A DNA stretch of 64,000 bases from Rhyacophila brunnea (taxonomy: Eukaryota; Arthropoda; Insecta; Trichoptera; Rhyacophilidae). Below the pieces are notes generated by a model, which saw only the letters and a list, made by a program, of their open reading frames with translations, was not told the origin of the DNA and ran no database searches. Positions 1 to 12,605 of this stretch are shown here, in pieces (positions within the stretch are counted from its first letter, which is position 1; each line of letters begins with the position of its first letter). A program made the position numbers and the translations under genes. Where the stretch lies: assembly GCA_022495005.1 (NCBI GenBank), contig JAGYXB010001017.1, positions 1 to 64,000 of the forward strand, given 5' to 3'.

Positions 1-394
1 TTTCAAAAATATATTTCCTTGTGTTTTACTTGACATTTTTATGATCTGTTGCCTGATCTACCTAAAGGTTTGAACTAATTTTTAAAGCATATTATCCACA
101 AGTGTCTCTTCTAGTTTGGTCAAAAATACGAGATAAAGTCTATGGCATGTTTACATGCCATACGCAGTCTAAGGGTTAATAGTATATCATATAGACTTAC
201 CAAATTAATACACGATGTGTCCATTTACGCCGTTATTTATCCAAATAAATCAAAATTATTGTTTCACAAAACGTCAGGATTGTCACAACACTTACACAGT
301 AAAGATGAAATCGTGATAATGTATGATAAGTAATTCTACAATGTGCTACTTTAGTTTTAAAACCATATAAAAATATAACGAATTCAAAAAAAAA

Positions 395-2077
395 TTAATA
401 GTCTTCTACCGTGTGGTATGTCTCAAAACAAGGTTCAACGCAGAGAGCCACTTTGCACTGTTTGCACTCATACCTTGATTCTCTTCGAAGTTTCCTGGAT
501 AAACACACCACACATCTTGCCATTGTTTTGACTTTTTTTGCACTTGGAGGTGATTTTGCCATAAAATGCCTCTCTGTGAGACGCCATGGCAATTCTGAAT
601 GTCTTTTCCTAACTGAAGATTTGGAAGGCACAACACGTTTGTATTCATTAATTAATTGACGAATGACCTCTAATTGAAATTGTGCCAACGGTACACGTTT
701 TCCAGTTTTTTGGCAAAACAGTATGTGGCTGTTCAACAGTGAGAGGTCGATTAGATGGAAGAACATTTTTTTGTACCACCTCATTGTTTTGCGCGTCGAG
801 TGTACACTTGACAAAACCATGTCTGATTTGTCAACTGCACCCATATTTTTATTGTAATCTTGGACACATTCCGGTTTTATTATCGGTTCATTCCGATACG
901 TTCTTTTGCCTGTGTCGGTGAGCTGGGCAGGATGAAGAGTCGTCAGCATGGACACTTCTCTTTTATCTTTCCAGATTTGTGCCGAAATAGTATCTGTGTG
1001 GTATGCTTTCATTTCTCCTTTTTTCAGTTTCTCCGTATGCTTTGGCAATCCCTTTCGGTTTCTCCTGACAGTGCCGCAAGCATTCGTTTTCCGGTCATGT
1101 AGTTTTTGGAACAAAATTGGGCTAGTATACCAATTGTCTACGTACAGGGTATGTCCCCTGTCCAAATATGGTTCCATGAGAGTCAAGACTACACTTCCTG
1201 AAATACCCATATGCATGTGTGTTACATATTCGGTGGTTTTTCCAGTGTACACAATAAAATTCAGTACATATTCGGTGGCACAGTCACATATCACAAAAAA
1301 TTTAATGCCAAAACGGCTTGCTTTTGACGGGATATACTGGCGAAATGACAAATTGCCTTTGAAAAGTAGCAAACTTTCATCGATGCACACATTCATGTAA
1401 GGATACATGCACTCCGCAAACTTTTTTTTGAAATAGTCCACTAGGAATCTAATTTTGAAAATCTTGTCCCCACTTATTTGGTGCGTATTGTCACAAAAGT
1501 GGAGCATGCGAAGAATGATTTGAAATCTATTGCGGGGCATCGTATCTGAGTAAATCGGAGAAAATAGTAAAATATCTGTAGACCAGTGATCTTGTATTTT
1601 ATTTCTCGAATTACAGGCCATCAAAAGACACATTGCCAAAAAGAGGTACAATTCTCCTACTGTTACGTCTACCCATTGTTTCAATCTCCAACTCAACTCA
1701 TTGCAGTGATTTTTGACGTATTGGTATTGTTTATTGGTTTCAATGGCAACGAAATCCATGAGCGTGCTGGTTATGAAAAGCTTGAAAAACTCCGATTCTC
1801 TGCTATCAACATTTTCTACGTCCGCTCCTGACCTCGAGCTATCAAATGAATTTATTTTGGGGACAAAATCGTCGGTTTCCCATTAGAAAACTGGAACAGA
1901 TTCATCAGCCGGTACAGATTCATCAATTTGTGCAGCTTCATATGCACTGGGATCTTGTTCCTCTTCATCAAAATCAACATCAAAATCACTATCATCCGAT
2001 TCAACAGTTATGCCAACCCTGTACATCAAATCTTCGACCTGTTAGGCATTTTCTGATGAACTTTGTGTTCCTTCCAT
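395..2077 (-). pseudogene. piggyBac-type transposase, two in-frame stops
   Basis: A 560-codon reading frame of a piggyBac (DDE_Tnp_1_7) transposase, which cuts and pastes DNA at TTAA sites. The longest open part starts at an internal Met at 1759 (454 residues), but the same frame continues upstream to an ATG at 2077 through an acidic N-terminus typical of the family. Two nonsense codons interrupt it: TAA at 2042-2044 (codon 12) and TAA at 1883-1885 (about codon 65). Numbered from the 1759 Met, the catalytic aspartates sit in VCIDESLLLFKG (D127), LYVDNWYTSP (D208) and MGAVDKSD (D310). A cysteine-rich zinc-binding C-terminus begins CVVCLSRK. No frameshift was seen. I could not identify its TIRs with confidence. 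It lies in the 3' part of fritz, probably in an intron, in the same orientation. It is diverged from the second piggyBac at 27745-30647. Confidence 0.9.
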
Positions 2078-2984
2078 TTTGATTAGAAAGAAGATCAAAA
2101 AGTTTATATGTAAAAAAGTTCAAATATCCCAGAAACTTGACTTATTATAAAAAGATATTACACAAAAAGTCAAATAAGTTAAACACTATGCGAATAAAAT
2201 AAGTCCCGACATTAATATCTTATAAAATACACAATTACGACACACAACACAGATTACGAAGTTTTAAAAATTACAAAATGTACCCGTAAATTACTGAAAT
2301 GAATTATAAAGTGAAAATATTTCAGCCGCGAAACCGAATTAGGTACGTCAAATACGACTTCGAATATTCAACTGGCATATATTCGAAGATGTGTCACTCC
2401 TATTGTGTAGTTGTGTACCTATATTCAGGAATCACAGTATTCCCCGTTTCTCATATGCATAAGCGAACCATAATTTCGATTGCATCTACTATAAGTAAAC
2501 GCGAATCCCGGCGAGTGATTTGATAAATATCGGATCCGTGGCACAACCCTACTAGCGACGCGTTTCGGTAAGCCAAGAAAGGTTTGTTTAAAATTGATGT
2601 TTCGTTGATGATAATATAGAAAATTACAAATGTAAGTATTACACCATGATCCTAAGAGATGTCGCTGTGTGGGCAATGCGATTGAATTATTCAAAACATT
2701 TCCTCGGCCGATATATTGCGTTTCAAGTGGAGCGTCTTTGCACGCGCATTTTGCATGGCTGGCCCTCTGTTCTCGGAATAGAAAAGCGTGCTAGGACGCT
2801 GGCGGCACTTATCCGGTTAAAGACCGTCCAACCTCTTTGGGTTGTATAATACTGACATAAAATTCATGTCTAAATAAAACACTGTTTTGTCAGTTTACAC
2901 TTTACAGGAAGCCAGCAGCAAACAAATTTTGAAAATAGCCGATATACTTGATTATTTGTTAGGTTTTCATTCTTGAATTCATGA

Positions 2985-3135
2985 ATTTTGTCAAAATCAG
3001 CAATGAAAATTGAATTAATATTCATATTGAATCTAATAAAATTGGAGACCGTATAGTATATGGTCATCTCTTTCCGGTAGAAAGCTCACGGCAAACTGTG
3101 CCACTGTGAAATGTTTTACATGTAACCAAGTTAAC
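2985..3135 (+). repeat. Interspersed repeat family R1, copy 1
   Basis: Shares an ordered set of words (GACCGTATA, GTCATCT, GAACTGTGC-like, TTTACATGTAACC) with copies at 5115-5245, 7640-7750 (reverse) and 8420-8525. The middle holds a short hairpin around GACCGTATA and TGGTCATC. Function and family name are unknown. It lies in the fritz intron after exon 9. Confidence 0.6.
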
Positions 3136-3353
3136 TTCAACCGTAATTTAGCAGTATTGTAATAATTATGGGACTACTATTTCTACAACACTCATACACT
3201 TAAAAAACCAAGAATCTTCTTTGACCGAACCATACAATAAGTGTCACAAAAGTTTAAATAAGTACTTGCTGTGTGTTAGGAGGTCGGAGTGGAAAGTGAA
3301 CGGTGATTCTCGCAGTTATATATTTCATTCAATAGGCATATTATTACGCTTAC

Positions 3354-6300
3354 GTAAAGAGGCTGTTGAATATTCGGTGCAGAAGAGCCAAGCATGCAGG
3401 TCCATTCGAAACCCAATCCATTGATCGGAGACGAGCCAACGCTGAAGATTCAGAGCCACGGATCCCACCCACTATGCCTACTTCTTCCTGGAATATAAAA
3501 ACAATTACATATTTTAATTAAATGACATTCTTAGTCAATATTTCGTCTATCCATAAAATTATAATAATTCATATTTTGTGGAATAATTTACTTTCAATGG
3601 TAAAACTAAAGGTAAATTTTCAATCTGACACCATAATAATATGAACCTTCGGCAATGTAAAAGTATCTTACAGTGTCAGAAATGTAAACTTTAAAAATTA
3701 ACCAATTCAGTTTGTGTCACCGACAACCTGGGGTTGGCCTTATCTTCTCCTATAACTCTTTCATAGTGGCCTCTCTTTGATGCAGTATCCCAGCATATAT
3801 ATAGCAAGCTCCATCCAGCCATGAAACTAGTGACATAGCAGACTGCTGTCAAAATTTACGATGCTGTGGGTTCATTGCAAGCATTCGCCGTGGGAATTGT
3901 GAACTTTGTTGATTTTACAGATTTCGCCAAACATAATTGTGCACTTACGAAAGAGGTACATCAAGAATACGCAGAATCCATACACTAAATACAATGATAC
4001 CGAATTTCGATTAAAATTTAGGTTCACTAAAGATGTGTAATAAACAGGTTATTTGGTGATCAGGTGATTTGCAGAAAATAATGCAAAAGGGTCAAGGAGT
4101 TGTAGCTTCATCTAGCATTAAGATATTATGCCACTAGAAGAATTCTGCATTCAAGTAGGTCACATTGAAAAATATTATATACCTACATTTATTTTATAAC
4201 AGTTATGTAATTTATTGTGAGGGTAGAGTAACAACCAGGGGGTAACCCAAAACCAAACACACTGGGGATAATCTCACTAGTAAGCCAATAAGATTTTATG
4301 TGAAAGGTTGATTGGGATAAATAAGCATCGATAAAACTACTTTGGATTATTTCGCACCGTGAGTGTAAAACCAAGGCATCTGCAAATTTTTCAATTTCAA
4401 GATTAAATGCAAAACAACTGCAAAAGTCGTGAACTTGATAATGTAAATGTGAAGTAACTGAAAGAACATGCAATATAATGTAGATATAAACCAAATATTA
4501 TGGTTTTTTTTTAACTCTATTTCTCCTAACAAAACGAAGACTTCAAACCCTAATATATCCAAAATATGTCTTTTGCAGATGCCTTGATTTTACACTCACG
4601 GTGCGATTTGTCAACAGGGACAAGTCTGATAAAACACATGTGTTGCGGAAACGCAAAGATTATTCAGTTTCATTAGCTTCTAAAAAAGTTTTCTTACCTG
4701 TGGTGCACTGGCAGAGAAGAGTCGAATACACAGAAGCGGTCCGCCTTGCATCACCGCCAGCAACAGACCGTCCTCGGAGAGAAAGCCACTTGAGTTTGCC
4801 GAGTCTCTTCTGCATTGGTTCCACAGTAAGTGAGTCATCGTAGGTTCTTTTCTGTTCAAATGCATCATAACAAATTAATTTAGTAGTAGGCTGAAACACA
4901 TTACACCTGTACAATCACTAAGTGGTTGCCTTTTTTAAATTCTGGCGCCTAAACAGTTATGATTATGGCTCAATTTTTTTCGTTATAAATATTTTCTAAA
5001 TAACACTTTTCAATATATTTTCCATATCAGGAAAAATATTGTGGAAAATGATAGTGATGATGAGTAATAATGATAGTAATTGACCACTTTGGGGATCAGG
5101 CCTGGAATTGTTTTTCATGAATTTTGCCAAAATCAGAGATGACCGTATACTATACTGTCATCTTTTTCCAATAAGAAAGTTCATGGCGAACTGTGCTACG
5201 ATGAAATGTAATATGTACATACAATTTACATGTAACCTTCTTATAACCAGAAATTGGTTGCAATTTATCTAATATTAATATTATGTTTTCATGCCCATGA
5301 TGACCGACCGGCTTAAACATCGGCTTATACTGTCTAAACTAAACTTTGCCAGACATACTTATTTGTTTTCATTGAACTGATAATACTAATTTTACACCCA
5401 CAATAGCCGAGCGGCATAAGCTTCGGCGGTCCTAGGTTCGAATCCTGGGTCTGGCAAATACACATATTGTTTTTCAATTTGTGTTTGGAGTCAGAGTATA
5501 GTCATAAAACGTTGAGCAAATGGCTAACATTCATTTCTCGTAAAAAAAAAATCTGTTAATACAAACCTTCACTCTGTGGAGGCCCATAATATTATGATCC
5601 CTTTAGGATTGGGCATGGTCAAAAGAAAAAAAAAGTAATATTATTTTATGATTCTGTACATATTTGATTAGCTTAAAAAATTGGTAAATATAATTTTAAA
5701 CCAATTAATAATAATAAACTAAAAAATTTTCAGACCAAATTTTCTGTCAATGAGCCATTTTGATAAGGGCGCATGACACCTCTGCCACAACAGCTTCAGG
5801 TAAAGGAGAAACCTATCAATGAGCAAGAGGGGTGACGATGTGATATTGTCACTCGCTACTCTCCCGAGGTCGCAAGAAAAGAGAAATCGGATCCGGCTTC
5901 TTGTCAGTGTGTCAGTGTAATCAGAGTAACATTGACGCCTTCCGAGTTAAATTAATCTACTTGAATATTGTAAATTGTACACTGTTTGTAATTGTGTACT
6001 GTAAAATATAAATTGATCTCTCAGTCAAGTGAAGTCTTTTACTGTGGACTCTCTGCTGGAGACAGCTACATAAATAGATAGTATAATAATTAATTCATAC
6101 CGGAAGTATGAAGTAAGATCCAAAAGGGGCTCTGCAGGTGCATGATGTACAGGAGGAGACAATGAAGCGGGCGTGAGGGAGGAGTCCCAACATTGAAGTT
6201 GGGCCCCCGATCCGCCCACCGCTATTGAAGTGCCATCTCCTGACCAGCAGCAAGATCTACCCACCTATCATGGAATACAAAAGAAAAATCATTAAACATA

Positions 6301-9300
6301 ATTATAATATGCTACACATAATATGACCATTTCAAACATTAAAATATGCCCTTTGACTAGTACCAGAACCAAACACATTAAGTATAATGAGAATGTAGCT
6401 TATGAAAAAATAAATTGTGTCAATACGGAGAAATGCAGCTAAATACACCGAACCATAATTGTTTATAATATTTTTGAAACTGTGGATGTATTTATTTATC
6501 TAGGGTCCCTTGACACAAACACTAATAACACAAGCGACAAAATAAATTGACGGATCACCCTCGCCAACACGTGCTATTTTAGTATCCAACTCTCAGGGAA
6601 AACCGAAACAACTTTATATAAAACTCTCCTGTGCCCAGTATTAACGTATGGATCAGAATGCTGGGCACTCAGCAAACAGGATGAGAGAAATATAGATATC
6701 TTTGAGAGGAAAGTTTTGAGAAGAATCTTTGGAGCTGTTTAAGAAAATGGCATTTGGAGGTCAAGGTATAATGAAGAGCTGCACACACTTTATAAGGGCG
6801 AGAAGATCACTTGGCATATGAAAATGCAGAGACTGCACTGGATTGGCCACGTGCATAGAATGACGGAGGATATACCGGTAAGGCGGGCTATGTATGCAAC
6901 CTCGCAACTGGAGAGTGTCGGCGCTGGATCGTCCAGGATGGAGAAAGTTTTTGAAGGGGGTCAAGATGCGCCAAGGGTTTTAGTGCCATAAATGATGATG
7001 ATTTAGATGAAAAATAATAAAAATTGTGTGTGGTATGTACCGAAACGTTAACTTTAAAAAATTATAATAGAGGCTATAAACTATGCCACTATATTTTAAT
7101 ACGCTAATTTACAAAATATTCATTTTGCGTGACTACCAATTGTACCACACTAAAATAAAGTTCTAAGGTTCGCTTTAGGAGCCCCATTCTAGTACTACAT
7201 GACCGTGGGTGTTAAAGATTAAAAGACTCACAAATGCAGCCGTGACGGTGGTGGTGACATTATGCTTGCAGTGGTGCAAAAGGACGGAACGATCGGTGCA
7301 GGTGATGAGAAGCTTTTGTTCGCAAGGGGAACGCGAGGCACAGGTAGCGGGCGCGGGGGCGGCCAGGCGGAGCCAGCAGTCTTCTCCATTGGCAGAGGTG
7401 TCCGGGGATCGCATGCTGCCTCCTTCACTGTCCACTTCCAGACGCCGGCATTCCACTATTACCCCGCCCTGGTAACAGACAAGAAAACTTTTAATATCCC
7501 TGCGCCGTGACGAGGGGTGGAGGTAGGCTGTTTAGATTCAACATAAATAGTGCACACTAAATTTTTTTTCGTTGAACTAAGACTACAACACTTTTTAGGG
7601 GTTCTTTGTTTTTTTTTTAAGATAAAGCTGTTTTGACAACAGTTGATTCCATCATGATGAGTAGGTTACATGTAAATTATACATGTTACATATCACTGTA
7701 GCACAGTTCTCTATGAGTTCTCTTATCGGAAATAAATGGCCGTATATCATTGAGATTCAACTCAGTTCTAAATTTATTTATTTACATATAGTGAACTTGA
7801 AAACTATGAAATTTATAAATTTAAGACATTCACAACATGACATTTAAAAAACAAAGAAATAGATGCAATATAAAGAGTACATACAAAAAATATAAATTAA
7901 ATAAATGGAAGTACAGCAAATGAGCTAAGTAGACCCTATTTCAAGAATTTATAAAACAACGTCCACGTATTCTCATCCTCACATAGGTGAAATATATCAA
8001 CATCCGAAGCGATTTGATTGAACAGAGTTATTGCCCTCCCAATTGGCATCACCAACGGCAGGTTATTTCTGCACCTTGGGAGAACAAACCATTGATGCTC
8101 CCGATTTTTTAGATAGTTATCAGGGACACACAGGTAAATACTACCAAGAATGGCACATCAAAAAATGACATTGTTCGTGGAGCATTGCAGATAGTAATGT
8201 TCCAATTTTATTAATTGATATTGACTGTTATCAAATATCTGATAACAACGCTGTCATTACTATCAGATATATATTATGATAGTGTACGGCTTGATACTTA
8301 TGAGCACCTACCAGAATTTTATATAAATTTAATATATTATACAATATCTAATTTGCTTACCTACCTATTTTATTCTGACCTTTTCCTTATATTCCAGAGG
8401 TTTTTATTAGGTGTTTTATTTAGACATGAATTTGATTTCAATACTATATGGCCATCTATTTCTGATATAACATCTCACAGTAAACTGTGATATGGCAAAC
8501 GGTTTACGTACAAATTTTCATAGACGGATGATAACCCCACCATGATTTGTTCATACTGTATCATTTAGTATTATTATCAGAACGTGGTTAGACATACCTT
8601 TCTCGATGTCTTTTGCTCCACAGAGAAGATAACATTTTCATGTATTTTAGAAAAGGACACGCACAGGGGATCAAACTCGATACGATGAAAACACATCAGA
8701 CTGATTTGGGAACTGAAATGAAAATAATAATGCATAAAATTAAATACCTACTGTACACAATATTATTATGTAATACTAAGTAGGATAGTTTAAAAAGTTT
8801 CTTATATTCCTATGATATAACTGCACAATTTATAAAGTAAACCAGCAGAGCTCTTCTTAATAGTTAACACGGTAACACATTTCCGTTACTTTTATTGGTC
8901 CAAATTAACACGAAAGCAATTCCATACATAAGGCAATAATTGGTACTATGTAATACGACGAAAATTCAAGTTGCTACGTCTGTCGGGTGAAGTACGTCTC
9001 TTATTTAAGGAGCTCGGTCAAATTCGGGTATGCTCGTGCAGGTGTATCTATGGTTTTTCCACCTGAACCCTGAAATTTTATATACAAACACAAACATCAA
9101 ACAAGAATTGAACATAACCTACGATTTTATTAGTCGTGTCAGCCGGATACAGAGATATTGCTGTGATGCCACGATAAGAATATACAATTTAAATATTTGT
9201 TTCAGATGTATTACAGTGAATGTGCCAAGAAATATCTTATAATGGTACTTATTATGTGACGTAGTATTATTTTTCAAAATAGTCTCATCTTACATCTCAA

Positions 9301-12300
9301 TTCTCAATATGTAATTAACATACTTTATCTCGCTATAAAAATAACACGGCCAAGAGAGGGGGTGTTAAAAGATAGCACTTTTGATAGTTAACTTCTTGTG
9401 ATAATTAACTGCCTGAATACATAAAGTGATAAAGTGTTAAGTGATATGTTAGAATAGTCTCGCTTAGGGAATCCAATCCCGAGCCAAAATTCTGATCCCG
9501 GGATTTCGGGATTACAATTTGACAATCCCGGGATCCCGGGACTGGTCCCGGGATTGGCATTTTTCCATTGTTAATATAAAATTTTTATATTTACAAATAA
9601 CATTGATAAAATCGGTCAAAAATAAATCTAGTATAATTTATACCATTTAAGACATTTATTGTTAATATTGTATACGATCAATCTTGGAAATACATGAGTT
9701 TAATGGAGTAAATAATATTGTAATATAAATAATAATGTGAATTTAATATGAGATTGATGTTTCTGATAGTAGAGACTTAATAAATGGATTAGCGAGATTT
9801 AAAATAGTAAAGCAAATAATCATGGCGTACTTATGGCCCTTCCGCTTCATAAATCGAATTAGTCAGCCAAATATGAAACTGCCGTAAAACGTATGAGATC
9901 ATGGTGGAATTAGTTTGTTAAAAGTGCGAAGCGTTGTTTTTTTCCAATCTTTCTCATTTTTAATAAACCATGTGAAAAAATAAAATAAATCGGCAATTTA
10001 CACATGGGTATAAATCAAACTTCATTCAAACTCAGTTTATTTTTAATGTAGCTATTTTTTATTATAAGTATTTTTTCTGTTATATTTTTGCTTTTATTTT
10101 ATGTTTCATAAAAATTGATTAAAAAATCAATCCCAAAATCCCGGGATTATGTTTATCAATCCCGGGATTCATAGGTATCGAAAATAGCTCGGGATCCCGA
10201 GATTGGAATCCCTAGTTTCGCTGATATGTACTAGTTAAAGCTTCACAGCCATCTGAATCACACACTTTTGCACTTAGTTTAGGAAACAAAGAGTTCCGTT
10301 CCATCATCAAACGTTTTAATTTGAAGAAGGTAATGGTCACACGGAACATAGCCGAGATGAATGAAGTTCACGGGACCTTTGCACTGACGTTTAAGATGGG
10401 TTACTTTTAGAGAAATGCACTACAGCTGAAAGTGACACACGTTAAGGATTCTGTGTGTGTCTATCAACTAAATAAAATTGAAAAAATAAACAAATTACAA
10501 TCGCGATGAGTTTAAATATGTGTGTGGCTGCTTGCATATAAAATTTGAATATTCAAGTGAACAAAACACTCACCCTTGCAACGAATATACATGAACGTTA
10601 GCGTGATCCTCGTGGGGTGCTCGTGGACTCCAAGGAAAGAGGTCTGAGGGTGAAGCTCGACTCCATACTAAAGCCGATCCTCCCCCTGCACTTCCAGACA
10701 CCTGCCGGCCACCTCTCCTCCATCCGCCCACAAGTTCTACAGTCTGTACGAGCATAAATAGGAATATAATAACAATATCATGCAATCCTGAACTGCCAAA
10801 AATTCATAAAGCAAACATATACAAAATAAAATTTAATATAACGATTTTAAATGATTGAGACATTCTAGTAAATGGCAGGTAAATTTTATTTTGAACTTAA
10901 AACTTTCAACTATAAAATTTTTGATCAGTTTCTGGAGCTGGAGAAGTGAGAAATAAAAGTTGTAAGTAAATATTTTTTATACCTTTAAATTCCTTATACA
11001 TATAAATACTAACAGCTCTTTAGTTTTTTTTATTTATACAAAATATATTTAAAATCATATCAAAGAAATATGTGATCTAATCCTTTCTATGTCGCAATTA
11101 GTTAATTGATCGTAATTAACATAAGAATTGGTGTAATTAGTGCGTCCAAAGACGCTTTGGGCACTTAACCGGCTAATAGCACCTGTACATGTGCATGGAT
11201 TTACTTGCACCAATAGTGTGTATTTTTAACTATCGCGATAATAACTATTTACACATAAATGTGATGACTGTCTCGCCAATCTCATTCTTCATAAGTAAGC
11301 GAGACGCGATGTTGTCATTTTATATGGTTTTATATGGTACTATTTGACAGGTCGTGAAAATCGGTTAACCTCAAAATGAGCCTCTGCGCGGAGTACTGTT
11401 TTTTTACCGGCTGGTTCACTACTCCCAATTGTCACGTAAAAATTCAGAAGCTTCTAAACTTTTTTGATTCAATGCACATGTTTATACATGCATTTTTTTG
11501 TTATGGCCGCGATAATACGTACTGTCAGCAGTAAATCCATGCACGTGTAAACAAGTTATAAATAACATTACATCTGTATTCTCATAGTGATGTGAGCTTC
11601 ACCGGGCTGGGCAAGAAACCACATGAGAAGGTTGTTTCTATGCTAAGTGCTGCCATAATAATTCCAAATTGAATTATTTTGATATTTTACAATATTGACC
11701 TTAGAAAATACCTTCACTCTTCATGAAAAAATGTTCCATCCACTGAATTGAAATATGGAAACATACATAAAACTAAAAAATACTATGATAGTTATTGTTA
11801 ATTGAATAAAGATTTATAATTTTCACTTTTTGGTATATTGTGGTAATAATGTACATTTAGAGTTTAGACTAAGCAAGCGAATGTTCGTTCTTCCCCCACT
11901 CAAGCGAAATTCTTTTTTAAAAAAATTTTGAAAATTAAATTCATGCAAGGATAATTGGGAGTTTACTGTAATTATTTCTTACCTGAAATTTGGGATCTCG
12001 GTTGCTTAATTTTTCAGGAACCGTACTCTTGACGGAAGGTCTGTTGAAGTTGACTAAGATGGCCTGGTTATCGTTGTACGTTAGAAGAATGTGCGTGTTT
12101 GTGAACAGAACTGAAATAATTCAAAGGATGATGACTTACACTATCCGAAACGGAAAATTTAGTCAATAATTATCTGTGACTTCCAAAATAGGTCTGCAAA
12201 TACTCATACCTTCGCTGACGTTCGCTGAGAGCAGTTTCCCGACTAAATATCGATCAAAGAGTATCCTTGTTATATCTGCTGTGGCTGGATTGACACAAAC

Positions 12301-12605
12301 GTAGACAATTGTTCCGGTGGAGAAGATGAGACATAGCCAGCAGTCGCTCTCCCATCGACAGTAAATGAGTCGATGATCCTTCAGCAATTCCGTCAGCTCT
12401 CGGAGACAATCTTTGAGCTTGAGAGGCCGCTTTGTTGGTAACGTCCATGTTTGACCTCGCTTCTCTGCATATAGTTTCTTTCCCTCCAGATAGATGGAAG
12501 GTGTAGAATGCTTTTTGCTGTCATATCTAGGGTAAACATAAAAAATATTGTAATTAAGTTCACAAATATTAACATCACTCACTTGGCATTCCGATTTTCT
12601 GACAT
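3354..12605 (-). CDS. frtz: fritz / WDPCP planar cell polarity effector, 3' part off the window
   Basis: WD-repeat protein that in flies acts in planar cell polarity and in vertebrates in ciliogenesis with septins (CPLANE complex). Nine exons join in frame: 12605-12583, 12526-12210, 12110-11983, 10743-10574, 8712-8598, 7468-7232, 6264-6101, 4851-4698, 3487-3354, giving 480 codons. Every junction has AG acceptor and GT donor. Family matches include KRPLKLKDCLRELTELL (exon 2), DRYLVGKL (exon 2), FPWSPRAPHEDHANV (exon 4), FDPLCVSF (exon 5), SGDGTSIAVGG (exon 7), GGPLLCIRLFSA (exon 8) and RSMDWVSNGPACLALL (exon 9). Vertebrate WDPCP is about 746 residues, so about 250 C-terminal residues are off the left edge. 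The chosen start (12605) is the first in-frame ATG after a stop; about 20 residues seen in vertebrate N-termini are absent, so an upstream exon may exist. Intron 1 is only 56 nt. Introns hold many TEs. Confidence 0.88.
4870..5110. other. fritz intron 7, no gene seen
   Basis: AT-rich intron sequence between exons 7 and 8. Nothing coding or repeat-like was recognised here before the R1 copy at 5115. Intron 8 (3488-4697) is likewise without a recognised gene. Confidence 0.5.
5115..5245 (+). repeat. Repeat family R1, copy 2
   Basis: Second copy of the repeat at 2985-3135, sharing GATGACCGTATA, CTGTCATC, GGCGAACTGTGCTA and TTTACATGTAACC. Intronic in fritz. Confidence 0.6.
5401..5630 (+). repeat. 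tRNA-derived SINE, family S, copy 1
   Basis: The head resembles a tRNA: AGCCGAGCGGC near the start acts as A box and GGTTCGAATCC as B box. The body is shared with four other copies (18058-18292, 20118-20360, 26284-26515, 63183-63320): ATTTGTG, GAGTCAGAGTAT, GTTGAGCAA, TTTCTCGTAAAAA, CTCTGTGGAGGCCCATA and a final GGGCATGGTCAAAAG. Such SINEs are copied by LINE reverse transcriptase from pol III transcripts. Confidence 0.75.
6485..7010 (+). pseudogene. LINE reverse transcriptase C-terminal fragment
   Basis: Translates in part as LYKTLLCPVLTYGSECWAL followed, after an in-frame stop, by LHTLYKGEKITWHMKMQRL and HWIGHVHRM. These are typical of the C-terminal end of non-LTR retrotransposon ORF2 in insects. 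It ends in an ATG-repeat tail (ATGATGATG) near 6990, which suits a 5'-truncated insertion. At least one in-frame stop is seen (TAA near 6739). It lies in fritz intron 6, antisense to the gene. Confidence 0.8.
7232..7468 (-). CDS. frtz: fritz exon 6, GC-rich coding exon
   Basis: Phase-0 exon of 79 codons, far richer in G and C than its surroundings. It carries ITCTDRSVLLHH, matching the WDPCP segment that reads LILGCEDSSLILYE in human. It is listed separately because the opposite strand also has long open frames here, which are shadows of this exon. Confidence 0.85.
7500..7605 (+). repeat. Fragment of CAGTGGCGA-type MITE
   Basis: GAGGGGTGGAGGTAGGCTG followed by TTCAACATAAATAGTGCAC and CGTTGAACTAAGACTACAA matches the left end of the MITE at 43975-44546. 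Only about 100 bp is present. Confidence 0.55.
7640..7750 (-). repeat. Repeat family R1, copy 3
   Basis: Reverse-strand copy sharing TTTACATGTAACC, AGAACTGTGCTACAG and ATACGGCCAT with the copies at 2985 and 5115. Confidence 0.55.
7790..8165 (-). pseudogene. LINE ORF2 3' end fragment
   Basis: Minus strand reads LPRCRNNLPLVMPIGRAIT then FNQIASDVDIFHLCEDE and ends at a stop after FYKFLK. This is the usual C-terminal ending of a LINE polyprotein. The same family is seen on the plus strand at 45900-46130 (LPKCRINVSLVMPIGWAIT). It is 5'-truncated and lies in fritz intron 5. Confidence 0.7.
8420..8525 (+). repeat. Repeat family R1, copy 4
   Basis: Diverged copy with ACTATATGGCCATCTATTT and TCACAGTAAACTGTGATAT. 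Intronic in fritz. Confidence 0.45.
9465..10214. mobile_element. hAT-like non-autonomous element with CCCGGGATCCCGGG core
   Basis: TIRs read TAGGGAATCCAATCCCGAGC at the left and the reverse complement of TAGGGATTCCAATCTCGGGA at the right. They are flanked by 8-bp repeats GTCTCGCT (9457-9464) and GTTTCGCT (10215-10222), one mismatch, as expected for hAT. Several copies of the subterminal word AATCCCGGGAT lie inside both ends. No transposase frame was seen. It lies in fritz intron 4. Confidence 0.75.
11180..11556. mobile_element. MITE with GTGCATGGATTTACT termini, copy 1
   Basis: Inverted ends contain TGTACATGTGCATGGATTTA at the left and AAATCCATGCACGTGTAAAC at the right. A related full copy lies at 53392-53805, sharing GGTACTATTTGACAGG, TTATGGCCGCGATAATAC and AATTCAGAA. 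A third partial relative is near 41215-41445. In fritz intron 3. Confidence 0.65.

Noticed and set aside
168..180. GGGTTAA as a piggyBac end for the left-edge copy
   Set aside because: Orientation is that of a right end although it lies left of the gene, and no matching partner was found near 2800.
411..1400. Several plus-strand open frames over the left-edge piggyBac
   Set aside because: They are shadows of the minus-strand transposase reading frame.
5750..6060. Possible solo LTR (TGTAAAATATAAATTGATC followed by an R-like stretch)
   Set aside because: No matching second LTR, primer-binding site or clear TG/CA ends with a target duplication could be shown.
7209..7510. Plus-strand open frames of 82-88 codons
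   Set aside because: They mirror the GC-rich fritz exon 6 on the opposite strand.
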